Part shown: piece after piece, positions 19,416 to 33,856 of the stretch | Layout of the letters: every line of letters begins with the position of its first letter | Numbering within the stretch: position 1 is the first letter of the stretch | Assembly: GCF_003583405.1 (NCBI RefSeq) | Contig: NZ_QXEC01000007.1 | Location: 62,001 to 126,000 of the forward strand | DNA length: 64,000 bases | DNA from: Micromonospora radicis | GTDB taxonomy: Bacteria > Actinomycetota > Actinomycetes > Mycobacteriales > Micromonosporaceae | Direction: 5' to 3' | Position numbers and translations under genes: made by a program | Notes under the pieces: generated by a model | What the model was told of the DNA's origin: nothing | The model's database searches: none | The model's input: only the letters and a program-made list of their open reading frames with translations

Positions 19416-20357
19416 ATGAAGGCTGTCATTGCCACCGACTACGGTCCCCCTGAGCAGTTCACCGTCGCCGACCTGCCGGTCCCCCACCCCGGCCCGGGAC
19501 AGATCCAGGTACGGATCGCCGCCGCGTCGATCAACTCGATCGACCTGCGGGTGCCGGGCGGCGAACTCCGGGGCGTCGCCGACCTCACCTTCCCGCACGT
19601 CCCCGGCAACGACTTCGCGGGAACGGTCAGTGACGTCGGCCCCGACGTCACCGCGTACCGGGTCGGCGACGAGGTGTTCGGCCACGCCGTACCCCGGGCA
19701 CTGCGGGCGATGATGGGCGCCGGTCGACCCAGCCTGACCACCGGCACCCTCGCCGAGTACGCCGTCTTCGAGGCGGACACGCCGTTCATCGCCCACCGGC
19801 CACCCGGGCTGACGGTCGCCGACGCGGCCGCGCTGCCGACCGCCGGCCTCACCGCCCGCGCGCTGATCGCCACCGCCGCCCCCTCGGCCGGGGACACCCT
19901 CCTGGTCGTCGGCGCCACCGGCGGCGTCGGCACCACGCTGCTGCCGTTGCTGCGCCCCGCCCGGGTGATCGCCACCGGCAAACCGGCCGACGCGGAGGCG
20001 CTACTTGCCCTGGGTGCCAGCGAGGTGATCGGCTACGACGACCCGTACCCCGGCCCGGTCGACGTGGCGTTCAACCTGGTGCTGCCCAGCGACCGGCTGC
20101 GCCGGGTCGGTCAGGCCCTGCGGCCGGGAGGGCGGCTCTACACCATCACCTTCCCGCCGCCCCGGCCCGACTACCTCGACCGGGACGACGTCCACTTCGA
20201 ACTGGTGCTCGACACGCAGGGGCGGCTCGGCGGGATGTCCGACGTGGCCGGTCTGCGCGTGACGGTCGGTCGCCGGTACCGCCTCGACGACGGCGTACGG
20301 GCGCTGACCGACTTCGCCCGTACGCACACCTTCGGCAAGCTCGTGGTCACCGTCTGA
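19416..20357 (+). CDS. NADP-dependent quinone-oxidoreductase-like MDR protein
   Basis: 313 aa. Zinc-free medium-chain dehydrogenase/reductase: N-terminal GroES-like domain (MKAVIATDYGPPEQFTV, VPGNDFAGTVSDVG, YRVGDEVFG), then a Rossmann domain with LLVVGATGGVGTTLLPL (about residues 165-181) and LALGASEVIGYDD. The catalytic zinc ligands of alcohol dehydrogenases are absent, as in QorA-type quinone reductases. It probably reduces quinones or enones with NADPH in response to an electrophile sensed by the divergent TetR. The start is supported by GGTGAGGGAG upstream of the ATG. Confidence 0.88.
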   Translation: MKAVIATDYGPPEQFTVADLPVPHPGPGQIQVRIAAASINSIDLRVPGGELRGVADLTFPHVPGNDFAGTVSDVGPDVTAYRVGDEVFGHAVPRALRAMMGAGRPSLTTGTLAEYAVFEADTPFIAHRPPGLTVADAAALPTAGLTARALIATAAPSAGDTLLVVGATGGVGTTLLPLLRPARVIATGKPADAEALLALGASEVIGYDDPYPGPVDVAFNLVLPSDRLRRVGQALRPGGRLYTITFPPPRPDYLDRDDVHFELVLDTQGRLGGMSDVAGLRVTVGRRYRLDDGVRALTDFARTHTFGKLVVTV

Positions 20358-20480
20358 CCGCAACGGCAACGTGCCGCACTTGTGGCGGTACAGACCGTCC
20401 GCACTGTCCGATCATGGGTTTCGGCACAGCATCGCGCCGCCGCAGAGTGACCGTGACGTCATCGGGTGGAGGGGGCGGGC

Positions 20481-23276
20481 GTGACGCAGGGCCGCTGGGC
20501 GAGTCGGCTGCGGCTGAACGGCGCGGGTGTCGCGGGGGTGGGTCTACTGCTCACCGCTGCGGTCACCGCGGCGCTGGCCAACTTCGTCAGCTGGTACGTG
20601 GCCGCCGGGTTGGGGGTGATCTCCGGCGGCGCCGGCCTGTACGGCGGGCTGCTGTGGCAGCGCCGGACCGACCAGCGGCTGCGGGCGCAGGCCTGGGCGG
20701 CGGTCACCACCGCCGCACCGGAAAGTCCACGATGGTCGAGTGCGGACGACGACAGCCTGCTGACGGTGCTGCTTCCGGGACGCCGCGCCGTACCGTTCAG
20801 CGTGCTGCACGACCGGTTCGCCCGACAACTGGTGCAGTGGGCGATGGCCGACTCCCCGTCCCCGGCCTCGGTGTTCTACCTCAACGGCGCTCCCGGTGTG
20901 GGCAAGAGCCGGCTGCTGGTCGAGGTGGCGCAGCGGCTCACGCTGCCGTGCGGCTGGGTGATACCCGGTCAGGGCCGGGCGGCGGTGGCCGCCGCGGCGG
21001 CGCTGCGACGGCGGGTGGTGCTGGTCGTCGACGACGCCGACACCCGTGACGACCTGGACGCCATCCTCACCACCTGGGCGGAGACGGCCGGCGACGAGGT
21101 CCGGCTGGTCGTGATCAGCCGGGTGAACGACGCCTGGTGGACGGCGGTACGCGGCGGGCAGCCCGCCCGGGTCCTGCCGCGGCTGCCGTACCGGGCGCAG
21201 GTGACGCTGCCGACGATCGTCGGGGACGCCAAGAGCCAACAGCAGTTCTTCGCCCGCGCCCTGCGGAGCTTCGTGGCCGAGGAGGCGCCGGTGCCGCCGG
21301 TGGTCCTGGCGCCGGCCGACCCGCCACCGTCGGTCGTGCTGCTGCACGCCGCCGCCGCGCTCGCCGCGCGCACCGACGTGGGCGCCAGGGTCGACACCGC
21401 CACGGCGGCGGCCGGGCTCTTCGCCGCCGAACGGGAACGCTGGCAGAGCTCCGCCCGCCAGGCCGACCTGCAGCACCTGCCCGGCATCGTGCTCGAGCAG
21501 GCACTCCTGCTCGCCGCGCTGGTCGGTGCCGCCGACGCCGAGGCCGCGCGGCGGCTGCTCGCCCACGTGCACTCCCCCGCGGGCGCCATCGGACCGGAGC
21601 GGGCGGGTCGGCTGGCCGACTGGCTCCGGGGGCTGTACCCGCAACAGGTGCCGGACTGGCTGTCGCCCCGGCTGCCGGCGGTGTTGTGGGAACGCTACGC
21701 CGTCGGTGCCGTCGCCCACGATCCGCCGCTCGCCGCGGCGCTGGCGGCGGCCACCAGTGACGACACCGTCCGCACCGAACGGGTCCTGGCCACCCTGGCC
21801 AGGGCCGCGGCACACAGCCCGGATGCCGGCGCCGCACTCACCGCCGTACTCGATCGTGACCCGCCCCGGATGACCGCCGCGGCGATCAGGGTCGCCGCCT
21901 TCGCGGAGCTACCGGTCGACGAGGCGATCGCGTCCGGCCTGGAGCGGCACGCCGACCGGTTCGGCCACACCGAACTGCGCCGGCTGTACGACGCCATCCC
22001 GTCCGACGCCCGGACCGGGCGCCTGGCCCGTACCGGCGTCACCCTGCTCCGGCGGTACGTCACCCACCCCGACGTGAACCAGGACGACCTCGACACCCAG
22101 GCAGTTCGGGAGGCGCTCGGGGCAGCCCTGCGCGAGCAGGGGCGGTACGCGGCCGCGGCGACGCAGTTGCGCGAGGCGCTCGACGCGCGGAGCCGGTTGC
22201 AGGGCGCCGACCATCCGGACACCCTGGCCACCCGCAACCGGCTGGCGGTCGTGCTGGACCTGCAGGCGGGACGCGGCGCGGCGGAGGCGGAGTTCCGCGA
22301 GGTGCTCACCGCCCGCACCCGGCTGCTCGGCGCCGAGCACCGCGACACCCTGACCACCCGGCAGAGCCTCGCCGTGGTGCTCGACGGCCAGGGCCGGTAC
22401 GCCGAGGCGGAGGCGGAGTTCCGGGCGGTACTCGCGGTGCAGCTGCGGCTGCTCGGCACCGCGCATCCCGACACCCTGACCAGCCGCAACAACGTGGCCG
22501 TCCTGCTGCGGGAACAGGGCCGACTCGACGAGGCGGAGGTCGAGTTCCGAGCCCTGGCGGCGATCCGGACCCGACTGTACGGTGCCGAGGACCCCGACAC
22601 CCTGACTGTCCGCGGCAACCTCGCGGTGGTGTGGGAGAAGCAGGGCCGGTACGACGCCGCGGCGGCGGAGTTCCAGGAGTTGGTCCGGCTCTCCACCCGG
22701 GTCCTCGGTGCCGACCACCCGCAGACCGAGAGCATGCGCAACAGCCTCGCCAGTTCGCTGGGCCTGTCGGGACGGCACGACGAGGCGGAGACCCAGCTGC
22801 GCGCGGTACTCACCACGCTGACCGGGTCACTCGGCGCGGCACACCCGCACACCCTGAACGTCCGCGGCAACCTGGCGGTGATGGTGGACGCCCAGGGCCG
22901 GCACGAGGAGGCCGAGGCGGAGTTCCGCGCGGTGCTGGCGATCCGGTCCCGGACCCTGGGCGACGAACATCGGGACACCCTGAGCACCCGCAACAGCCTG
23001 GGCGTCGTCCTGGTCGCACAGGGCCGCCTCGATGAGGCGGAGGCGGAGTTGCGCGACCTGCTGGCCGTCCGGACCCGGCTGCTCGGCCCGGAACACCCCG
23101 ATGTGCTCAACGCCCGCACCAACCTCGCCACCGTGCTGTCGCAGCAGGGGCGGCACGCCGAGGCCGAGGCGGAGTTCCGGGACCTGCTCGCCGGTTGGAC
23201 CCGGCTGCTCGGCCCGGAACACCCCAAGACCCTGGCCGTGCTCAGCTACCTGCGGGCGCGTCCCGACCGGTCGTAG
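20481..23276 (+). CDS. Membrane-anchored P-loop NTPase with C-terminal kinesin-light-chain-type TPR array
   Basis: 931 aa. Two N-terminal hydrophobic segments (about residues 12-35 and 38-56) suggest membrane anchoring. A P-loop NTPase follows: Walker A GAPGVGKS (136-143) and Walker B VVLVVDDAD (about 180). Then a helical region, and from about residue 525 nine consecutive 42-residue TPRs plus a partial tenth with consensus HPDTLxxRxNLAVVLxxQGRxxEAExEFRxVL. The order NTPase, helical linker, repeat sensor is that of STAND-class signalling ATPases. The target is unknown. The GTG at 20481 follows GGAGGGGG. Its end overlaps the convergent carrier-protein gene by 35 bp. Confidence 0.8.
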   Translation: MTQGRWASRLRLNGAGVAGVGLLLTAAVTAALANFVSWYVAAGLGVISGGAGLYGGLLWQRRTDQRLRAQAWAAVTTAAPESPRWSSADDDSLLTVLLPGRRAVPFSVLHDRFARQLVQWAMADSPSPASVFYLNGAPGVGKSRLLVEVAQRLTLPCGWVIPGQGRAAVAAAAALRRRVVLVVDDADTRDDLDAILTTWAETAGDEVRLVVISRVNDAWWTAVRGGQPARVLPRLPYRAQVTLPTIVGDAKSQQQFFARALRSFVAEEAPVPPVVLAPADPPPSVVLLHAAAALAARTDVGARVDTATAAAGLFAAERERWQSSARQADLQHLPGIVLEQALLLAALVGAADAEAARRLLAHVHSPAGAIGPERAGRLADWLRGLYPQQVPDWLSPRLPAVLWERYAVGAVAHDPPLAAALAAATSDDTVRTERVLATLARAAAHSPDAGAALTAVLDRDPPRMTAAAIRVAAFAELPVDEAIASGLERHADRFGHTELRRLYDAIPSDARTGRLARTGVTLLRRYVTHPDVNQDDLDTQAVREALGAALREQGRYAAAATQLREALDARSRLQGADHPDTLATRNRLAVVLDLQAGRGAAEAEFREVLTARTRLLGAEHRDTLTTRQSLAVVLDGQGRYAEAEAEFRAVLAVQLRLLGTAHPDTLTSRNNVAVLLREQGRLDEAEVEFRALAAIRTRLYGAEDPDTLTVRGNLAVVWEKQGRYDAAAAEFQELVRLSTRVLGADHPQTESMRNSLASSLGLSGRHDEAETQLRAVLTTLTGSLGAAHPHTLNVRGNLAVMVDAQGRHEEAEAEFRAVLAIRSRTLGDEHRDTLSTRNSLGVVLVAQGRLDEAEAELRDLLAVRTRLLGPEHPDVLNARTNLATVLSQQGRHAEAEAEFRDLLAGWTRLLGPEHPKTLAVLSYLRARPDRS

Positions 23277-23520
23277 CCCCGGCCGCGGCCAGCAGGGCCA
23301 CCAGGTCGTCGAGGGTCTCCACCGACCTGCCGGGGCCGCCCAGTTCGACCTCGACGTCGTACTCCAGCTCGATCGCGTCGACCAGGCGCAGCAGGCCCAG
23401 GGAGTCCACGCCGAGGGCGACCAGGGAGTCGCCGGAGAGCACGTCGGCGGCGGACACCTCCCCCGCCGTGGCCTCGCTCACCAGTCGCGCGATGCGCGTA
23501 CGCAGTTCGGTGTCGACCAC
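23242..23520 (-). CDS. Stand-alone acyl carrier protein
   Basis: 92 aa, acidic, four-helix carrier fold. The phosphopantetheine attachment serine is in ALGVDSLGLLRLVDAIE (near residue 42). As a discrete carrier it probably holds the acyl starter activated by the adenylating enzyme at 26695, for transfer to the first condensation domain. The GTG at 23518-23520 follows GAAGGGAG, two bases after the stop of the C-A-T gene. It is the last gene of the peptide synthetase operon. Confidence 0.88.
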   Translation of the reverse strand: MVDTELRTRIARLVSEATAGEVSAADVLSGDSLVALGVDSLGLLRLVDAIELEYDVEVELGGPGRSVETLDDLVALLAAAGATTGRDAPAGS

Positions 23521-23522
23521 GG

Positions 23523-26500
23523 TCAGGCTCCCTTCGACTGTTGGCGGACGATCTCGGCGATCTCGGCGACGGTCGGGGTGTCGAAGAAGGCGTCCAGCGG
23601 CACCTCGACCCCGAACCGCTGCTGGATCCGGCTGCTGATCCGGGTGATGTGCAGCGAGTGCCCACCCAGGTCGAACAGGTCCTCGTGCGCGCCGACCTCG
23701 GCGATGCGCAGCACCTCCTGCCAGATCAGGCGCAGCTGCGCGACCACCGGATCGTCGACCGCCGCGCCCGGCTCGACCGCCCCGGTCGGGTCGGCGGGCG
23801 CAGCCGGATCGGCCGTTGCCGGCTCGGCTGCGGCGGCCGGTGCGGGCGGGACGATCCGATCGTCGCGGGTCGGCGGCACGGGCAGCGCGGCCCGGTCGAC
23901 CTTGCCGTTCGCGTTCAGCGGGAACCGGTCCAGCGTCACGTAGTCGGCGGGCAGGGCAGCCGGTGGCAGGCTCACCGCCAGGTGCCGGCGCAACTCGGCC
24001 GGCTCCGGCGGCCCACCCGGCCCGGGGACCAGGTACGCGACCAGGCGCGGCTCGTCGGCCGCCGACCGCAGCACGGCGACCGCCTCGGCCACCGCCGGAT
24101 GGTCGAGAAGTCTGGCCTCGACCTCGCCCAACTCGATCCGGTGCCCACGGATCTTGACCTGGTGGTCGGTCCGGCCGAGGAACTCGATCCGGCCGTCGGG
24201 CAGCCACCGGCAGCGGTCACCGGTGCGGTACCGACGCATGCCGACGGGACCGTACGGGTCCGGCTCGAACCGCTGCGCGGTCAGGTCGTCGCGGCCGAGA
24301 TACCCGTCGGCCAGCCCGGCACCGGCCAGGTACAGCTCGCCGGGCACCCCGATCGGCACCGGTCGGCCCGCCGGGTCCAGGAGGTACGCCCGGACGTTGG
24401 GCAGGGGCCGGCCGATGGTGACCTCGTCGGGGTCGACGGGGATCTCGGCCATCGTGGCGTAGACGGTGGCCTCGGTCGGGCCGTACCCGTTGACCAGCCG
24501 GGCGGCGCGGGCCCGCAGCTGCCGGGCCAGCGCGACCGGCAGCGCCTCACCACCGGCGAGGGCGACCAGCGGCGGCGCGGCGTCGAGACCGGCCTCCAGC
24601 AGCACCCGCCAGCCCGACGGGGTGGCCTGGACGTGGGTGACGCCGGTGGCGCGGACCAGTGCCAGCACACCCGCGCCGTCCAGCGCGCTGAGCGCCGAGG
24701 CGATCACCACCGCGCCGCCGGTGACCAGCGGCAGGAACACCTCCACCGTGGAGATGTCGAAGGCCGGCGAGGTCAGTTGCAGCCAGCGGTGCTGCGGCCC
24801 GCTGTCCAGCAGGTCCCGCACGCCGAGCAGGGTGTTGGCCAGTGCCGCGTGCCGCACCGCCACCCCCTTGGGCGCGCCGGTGGAGCCGGAGGTGTAGAGC
24901 ACGTATGCCAGGTCGGCGCCGGTCGGCGGGTCGGCGGGGGCCGCCGGAACCGGTCCGTCGAGCAGGTCGACGGTGTCGAGGGCCAGGCTGGACCGCTGCG
25001 GCAAGGTGCCGGTGTCCGTGTCCGTATCGGTGTCCGTGTCGGTGAGCACCAGCGCCGGGTCGGCGTCGGCGAGCACGGCCTGCCGGCGGGCCGGTGGGTG
25101 GTTCGGGTCGATCGGCAGGTACGCCGCCCGGCAGCGCAGCACCGCCAGCATGCTCACCACGGCCTGCCAGGACCGGTCGAGGCTCAGCGCCACCAGCGTG
25201 CCCGGGCCGACGTCGTGCCCGCGCAGCAGCCCGGCGAGCCGGGTGGCCGCGGCGTCGAGCTGGGCGTACGTCAACGTCCGGTGGCCGTCGACCACGGCTG
25301 GCGCGTCGGGTTCCACGGCGACCCGCGCGGCGAACAGCGCCGGTATCGTCGCCTCGACGGGATAGCCGCGGGTGGTGTCGTTGAACCCGCGGGTGACCCG
25401 GTCGAGCTCCTCGTCGGGCAGCAGCGGCAGCTGCGCCACCGGCCGGTCGGGGTCGGCGACCGCCGCGGCGAGCAGGGTGAGCAGGTGGGCGCCGATCCGC
25501 CGGACCGCGTCGGTGTCGATGGCCGCCGGACTGTGCTGGAGGCTGACCGTGACGCCGGTGGGCGCGTCGACGATCTGGACGTGCAGGGCGTTGCGGGCGG
25601 CGCCGCCGAACAGGGTCCACTCGACCCGGCTGGACACACCGGGGAAGACCGGCTCGGCGCCCCGGCGCCGGTATCCGACGCTGACCGGGGTCAGCGCCGG
25701 TGCGGGCCGCAGCCCGGAGACGGCCTGCGCCAGCGGTACGGCCCGGTGCCGGTAGACCTCGCGCAGCCGGGCACGGACGGCGTGGGCGTGGGCGCGGAAG
25801 GTGCCCTCGGCGGGGTCGACGGCGACGGGCAGTTCGTTGACGAACAGGCCCACCCGGTCGGCCTGCTGCGGGGTACGGGTGGACAGCGCCACCCCGAGCG
25901 GGACGCCCCGGTTGCCGTAGCGGGTGAGCAGCTCGTGCAGCACCGCGAAGAGCAGCTCGAACCGGGTCACCCCGAGCGACCGGGCCGCCCGCGCGACACC
26001 GTCGACCAGTTCGGCCGGCAGGTCGAGGTCGACGGCGGCACCGGGTTCGGCACCGGTGGGTAGCCGGCGCAGGCCGGGCAGGACCACGTCGCCCGGCCCG
26101 GACCAGTGTCGGGACCAGTAGTCGCGGGCGGCGGGCAGCTCGACGGCGACCCGCTGCTGTTCGGCCGCGGCGAGGCCGGCGTACCCGTCGGGGGCGCCTC
26201 GGCCCGGTACGCCGTCGCGGGCGGCGGCGTACGCGGCGGCCAGATCCCGGGCGAGCACGTCCTTGGAGGTGCCGTCGAAGGCCAGGTGGTGGGCGGTGAC
26301 GAGCAGCAGGTGGGTGCCGTCGGCGCCGGTCAGCAGGGTGAACCGGGCCAGCGGCCCGGTGGCCAGCTGGTACGGGCGGGCGATCTCCTCGGCGACACGG
26401 GCATCGGTCAGCTCCCCGAATCCGACCGCCGGTCGGGTGTCGGCGGGCGCCAGGCGTGGGGTGCCGTCGGCGTCGCCGTCCACCCGGGCGGCGAGGATCG

Positions 26501-26663
26501 GATGCTGCTCGGTGAGCGCGGCGCAGGCCGCGACGAGGGCCCGCCGGTCCAGTTCGGCGCCGAACCGTATCCCTAACGCCATGTGGTAGGCAGTGCCGGC
26601 GACCCCGGCCTGCTCGGTGAACCAGACGGCGTGCTGTGCGGAGGTAGCCTCGGCGGTGCCCAC
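23523..26663 (-). CDS. Nonribosomal peptide synthetase module, C-A-T
   Basis: 1046 aa. Condensation domain (about 5-430) with an intact HHLAFDG catalytic motif (125-131). Adenylation domain (about 455-950) with YTSGSTGAPKG, GELYLAG, YRTGD, RTDHQVKIRGHRIELGE and NGKVDR. Carrier domain with LGGHSLHI (Ser near 1003). Reading the ten specificity positions by eye gives approximately D-I-V-Q-L-G-G-V-Y-K, nearest in my memory to glycine-type codes, low confidence. No thioesterase is present, so the chain must pass to the partner synthetase at 28197. A short Thr-Asp repeat interrupts the adenylation domain. The GTG at 26663 follows GGGAG. Confidence 0.93.
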   Translation of the reverse strand: MGTAEATSAQHAVWFTEQAGVAGTAYHMALGIRFGAELDRRALVAACAALTEQHPILAARVDGDADGTPRLAPADTRPAVGFGELTDARVAEEIARPYQLATGPLARFTLLTGADGTHLLLVTAHHLAFDGTSKDVLARDLAAAYAAARDGVPGRGAPDGYAGLAAAEQQRVAVELPAARDYWSRHWSGPGDVVLPGLRRLPTGAEPGAAVDLDLPAELVDGVARAARSLGVTRFELLFAVLHELLTRYGNRGVPLGVALSTRTPQQADRVGLFVNELPVAVDPAEGTFRAHAHAVRARLREVYRHRAVPLAQAVSGLRPAPALTPVSVGYRRRGAEPVFPGVSSRVEWTLFGGAARNALHVQIVDAPTGVTVSLQHSPAAIDTDAVRRIGAHLLTLLAAAVADPDRPVAQLPLLPDEELDRVTRGFNDTTRGYPVEATIPALFAARVAVEPDAPAVVDGHRTLTYAQLDAAATRLAGLLRGHDVGPGTLVALSLDRSWQAVVSMLAVLRCRAAYLPIDPNHPPARRQAVLADADPALVLTDTDTDTDTDTGTLPQRSSLALDTVDLLDGPVPAAPADPPTGADLAYVLYTSGSTGAPKGVAVRHAALANTLLGVRDLLDSGPQHRWLQLTSPAFDISTVEVFLPLVTGGAVVIASALSALDGAGVLALVRATGVTHVQATPSGWRVLLEAGLDAAPPLVALAGGEALPVALARQLRARAARLVNGYGPTEATVYATMAEIPVDPDEVTIGRPLPNVRAYLLDPAGRPVPIGVPGELYLAGAGLADGYLGRDDLTAQRFEPDPYGPVGMRRYRTGDRCRWLPDGRIEFLGRTDHQVKIRGHRIELGEVEARLLDHPAVAEAVAVLRSAADEPRLVAYLVPGPGGPPEPAELRRHLAVSLPPAALPADYVTLDRFPLNANGKVDRAALPVPPTRDDRIVPPAPAAAAEPATADPAAPADPTGAVEPGAAVDDPVVAQLRLIWQEVLRIAEVGAHEDLFDLGGHSLHITRISSRIQQRFGVEVPLDAFFDTPTVAEIAEIVRQQSKGA
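25011..25043. repeat. Six-base microsatellite inside the adenylation domain
   Basis: A (GTGTCC/GTATCG/GTGTCG) run on the + strand encodes TDTDTDTDTDT on the minus strand. It lies in a surface loop before the A3 motif, so length changes in steps of six bases would keep frame. Confidence 0.75.
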
Positions 26664-26694
26664 ATGTGCTCCCAGGGTTGTGCGGTGGTGGTGA

Positions 26695-28196
26695 TCAGGC
26701 GTCGAACAGGTCGATGAGCTGCCGTTTGAGCACCTTGCCGCCCTCGTTGCGGGGCAGCCGGTCGAGCAGCAGCAGGCGGGCGGGCAGCTGGTAGTCGGCC
26801 AGTCGGTCGGCCAGGAAGCCACGCAGGACGGGCAGGGTCAGCCGGTCGGGTCCGGACGGTGACCGGGGCACGACGGCGGCGGCCACCGCCGAGCCGAGCA
26901 CCGGGTGCGGTACGCCGACCACGGCGGCCTCGGCGACCAGCGCGTGTTCGTACAGGGCCGCCTCGACCTCCAGGGTGGAGACCTTGAACGCACCGGTCTT
27001 GATCACGTCCTGGTGCCGGTCGGTGAGGTACAGGTAGCCGTCGGCGTCCACCCGGCCGACGTCGCCCATGCGCACCCACCCCTGGCGGAAGGTGACCCGG
27101 TTGGCGGCCTCGTCGCGGTAGTAGGCGCGGGGAAAGGGCGCGCGCAGCCACACGTCGCCGGTCGTCCCGGCGGGCAGCGGATTGCCGTCGGCGTCGGCGA
27201 CCATCAGCTGACCGCCGACCGGTCGGCCTACCGCGTCCCGCCGGGACGGGTCGTAGATCATGGTGGTCTGGGCCGGTGCCGCCTCGGTGGAGGTGTAGTA
27301 GTTCACGATGGTGGCCTGCGGAAACGCCTCGGCCAGCCGGGCCGCGACGGCCGGCGCCAGCGGGGCGGCGGTGGAGCCGATCAGCTGTACGCCGCTGGTG
27401 TCCCGCCCGGCCAGCGCGCCGGAGTCGAGCAGTTCGACGGCGACCGACGGGACGACGAACACGGTGCCCGTGCCGTCGGCCTCGACCAGTCGGGCGAACC
27501 GGACCGGAGTGAACCGGGGCAGGGTCAGCGCGCCGGCCTTGGCGGTGAGCGCGTTGACCAGCATGGTCTGCCCGGCGTTGGTGCCGATGGCGAAGGCGTG
27601 CAGGAACCGTCGGGAGTGGGCCAGGGCCAGCCGGCGGGGATGGGTGGGCGCACCGGCGGTCAGGTTGGCGTGGCTGGCCGCCACCCCCTTCGGGCGGCCG
27701 GTGGTGCCGGAGGTGTAGAGGATCTGCGCGAGGTCGCCGGGGCGGGGTGCCGCCGACGGGTCGTCGGGGCGGGGTGCCCCGGTGGCGGCGGTGGCGAGCA
27801 GGTCGGCACAGTTCCACACCGGCAGGTCGGCGGGGACCGGCGGTTCGGGACGGTCGGTGCCGGCCACCACGGCGGTGGCCGCGCAGTGCGTCAGCGCGTA
27901 CGCCAGTTGCCCGGCGGCGAGCCGGTCGGACAGCGGTACGGCGACCCCACCGGCGCGCAGCACGCCGCAGTAGGCGACCGCGAACCGGGTCCAGTCCCGG
28001 GCGCCGAAGAGCAGCCCGACCCGGTCGCCACGGCGTACGCCACGGTGGCGCAACGCGGCGGCGACGGTGTACGCGCCGGTGGCCCAGTCGGCGAAGGTCA
28101 GCCGGTCCACGCCGGCCACCTCGATCGCCACCTGCTGCGGGTGCAGGGTGGCGCGCCAGTCCAGCAGGTCGGGCACGGTCCGGGGTTCGACAGTGC

Positions 28197-28200
<4 letters not shown>
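26695..28200 (-). CDS. Acyl-AMP ligase / acyl-CoA synthetase-like adenylating enzyme
   Basis: 501 aa of the ANL superfamily without condensation or carrier domains. Motifs: YTSGTTGRPKG (ATP loop), NYYTSTEAAP (A5), MGDVGRVDADGYLYLTDRHQDVIKTGAFKV (A7-A8, split), and GGKVLKRQ with the catalytic Lys near the C-terminus. It is closer to acyl-CoA ligases than to amino-acid adenylation domains, so it most likely activates a carboxylic acid starter for the stand-alone carrier protein. The GTG at 28200 overlaps the stop of the upstream synthetase gene (GTGA), so it is translationally coupled. Confidence 0.88.
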
Positions 28201-33719
<5,519 letters not shown>

Positions 33720-33768
33720 GCAACGCCTCACTCCGATGACGGATGGGAGCCAGTAGTCTGCACGGCGC

Positions 33769-33808
33769 ATCCAACAGGTTGGATCGGCTGATCGGTCCAC
33801 TGTGTAAC
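33769..33808 (+). promoter_or_regulatory. Divergent promoter with palindromic operator
   Basis: ATCCAACAGGTTGGAT (33769-33784) is a 16-bp palindrome. Its right arm overlaps a possible -35 TTGGAT (33779-33784); TGTAAC (33803-33808) lies 18 bases on. It sits between the NRPS-MFS gene (-) and the tandem condensation gene (+), so one regulator could control both directions. Confidence 0.5.
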
Positions 33809-33856
33809 ACTCAATCGATCGATCCGGCGGCGGAACGGCTCGTCGTACCGTCGGGG

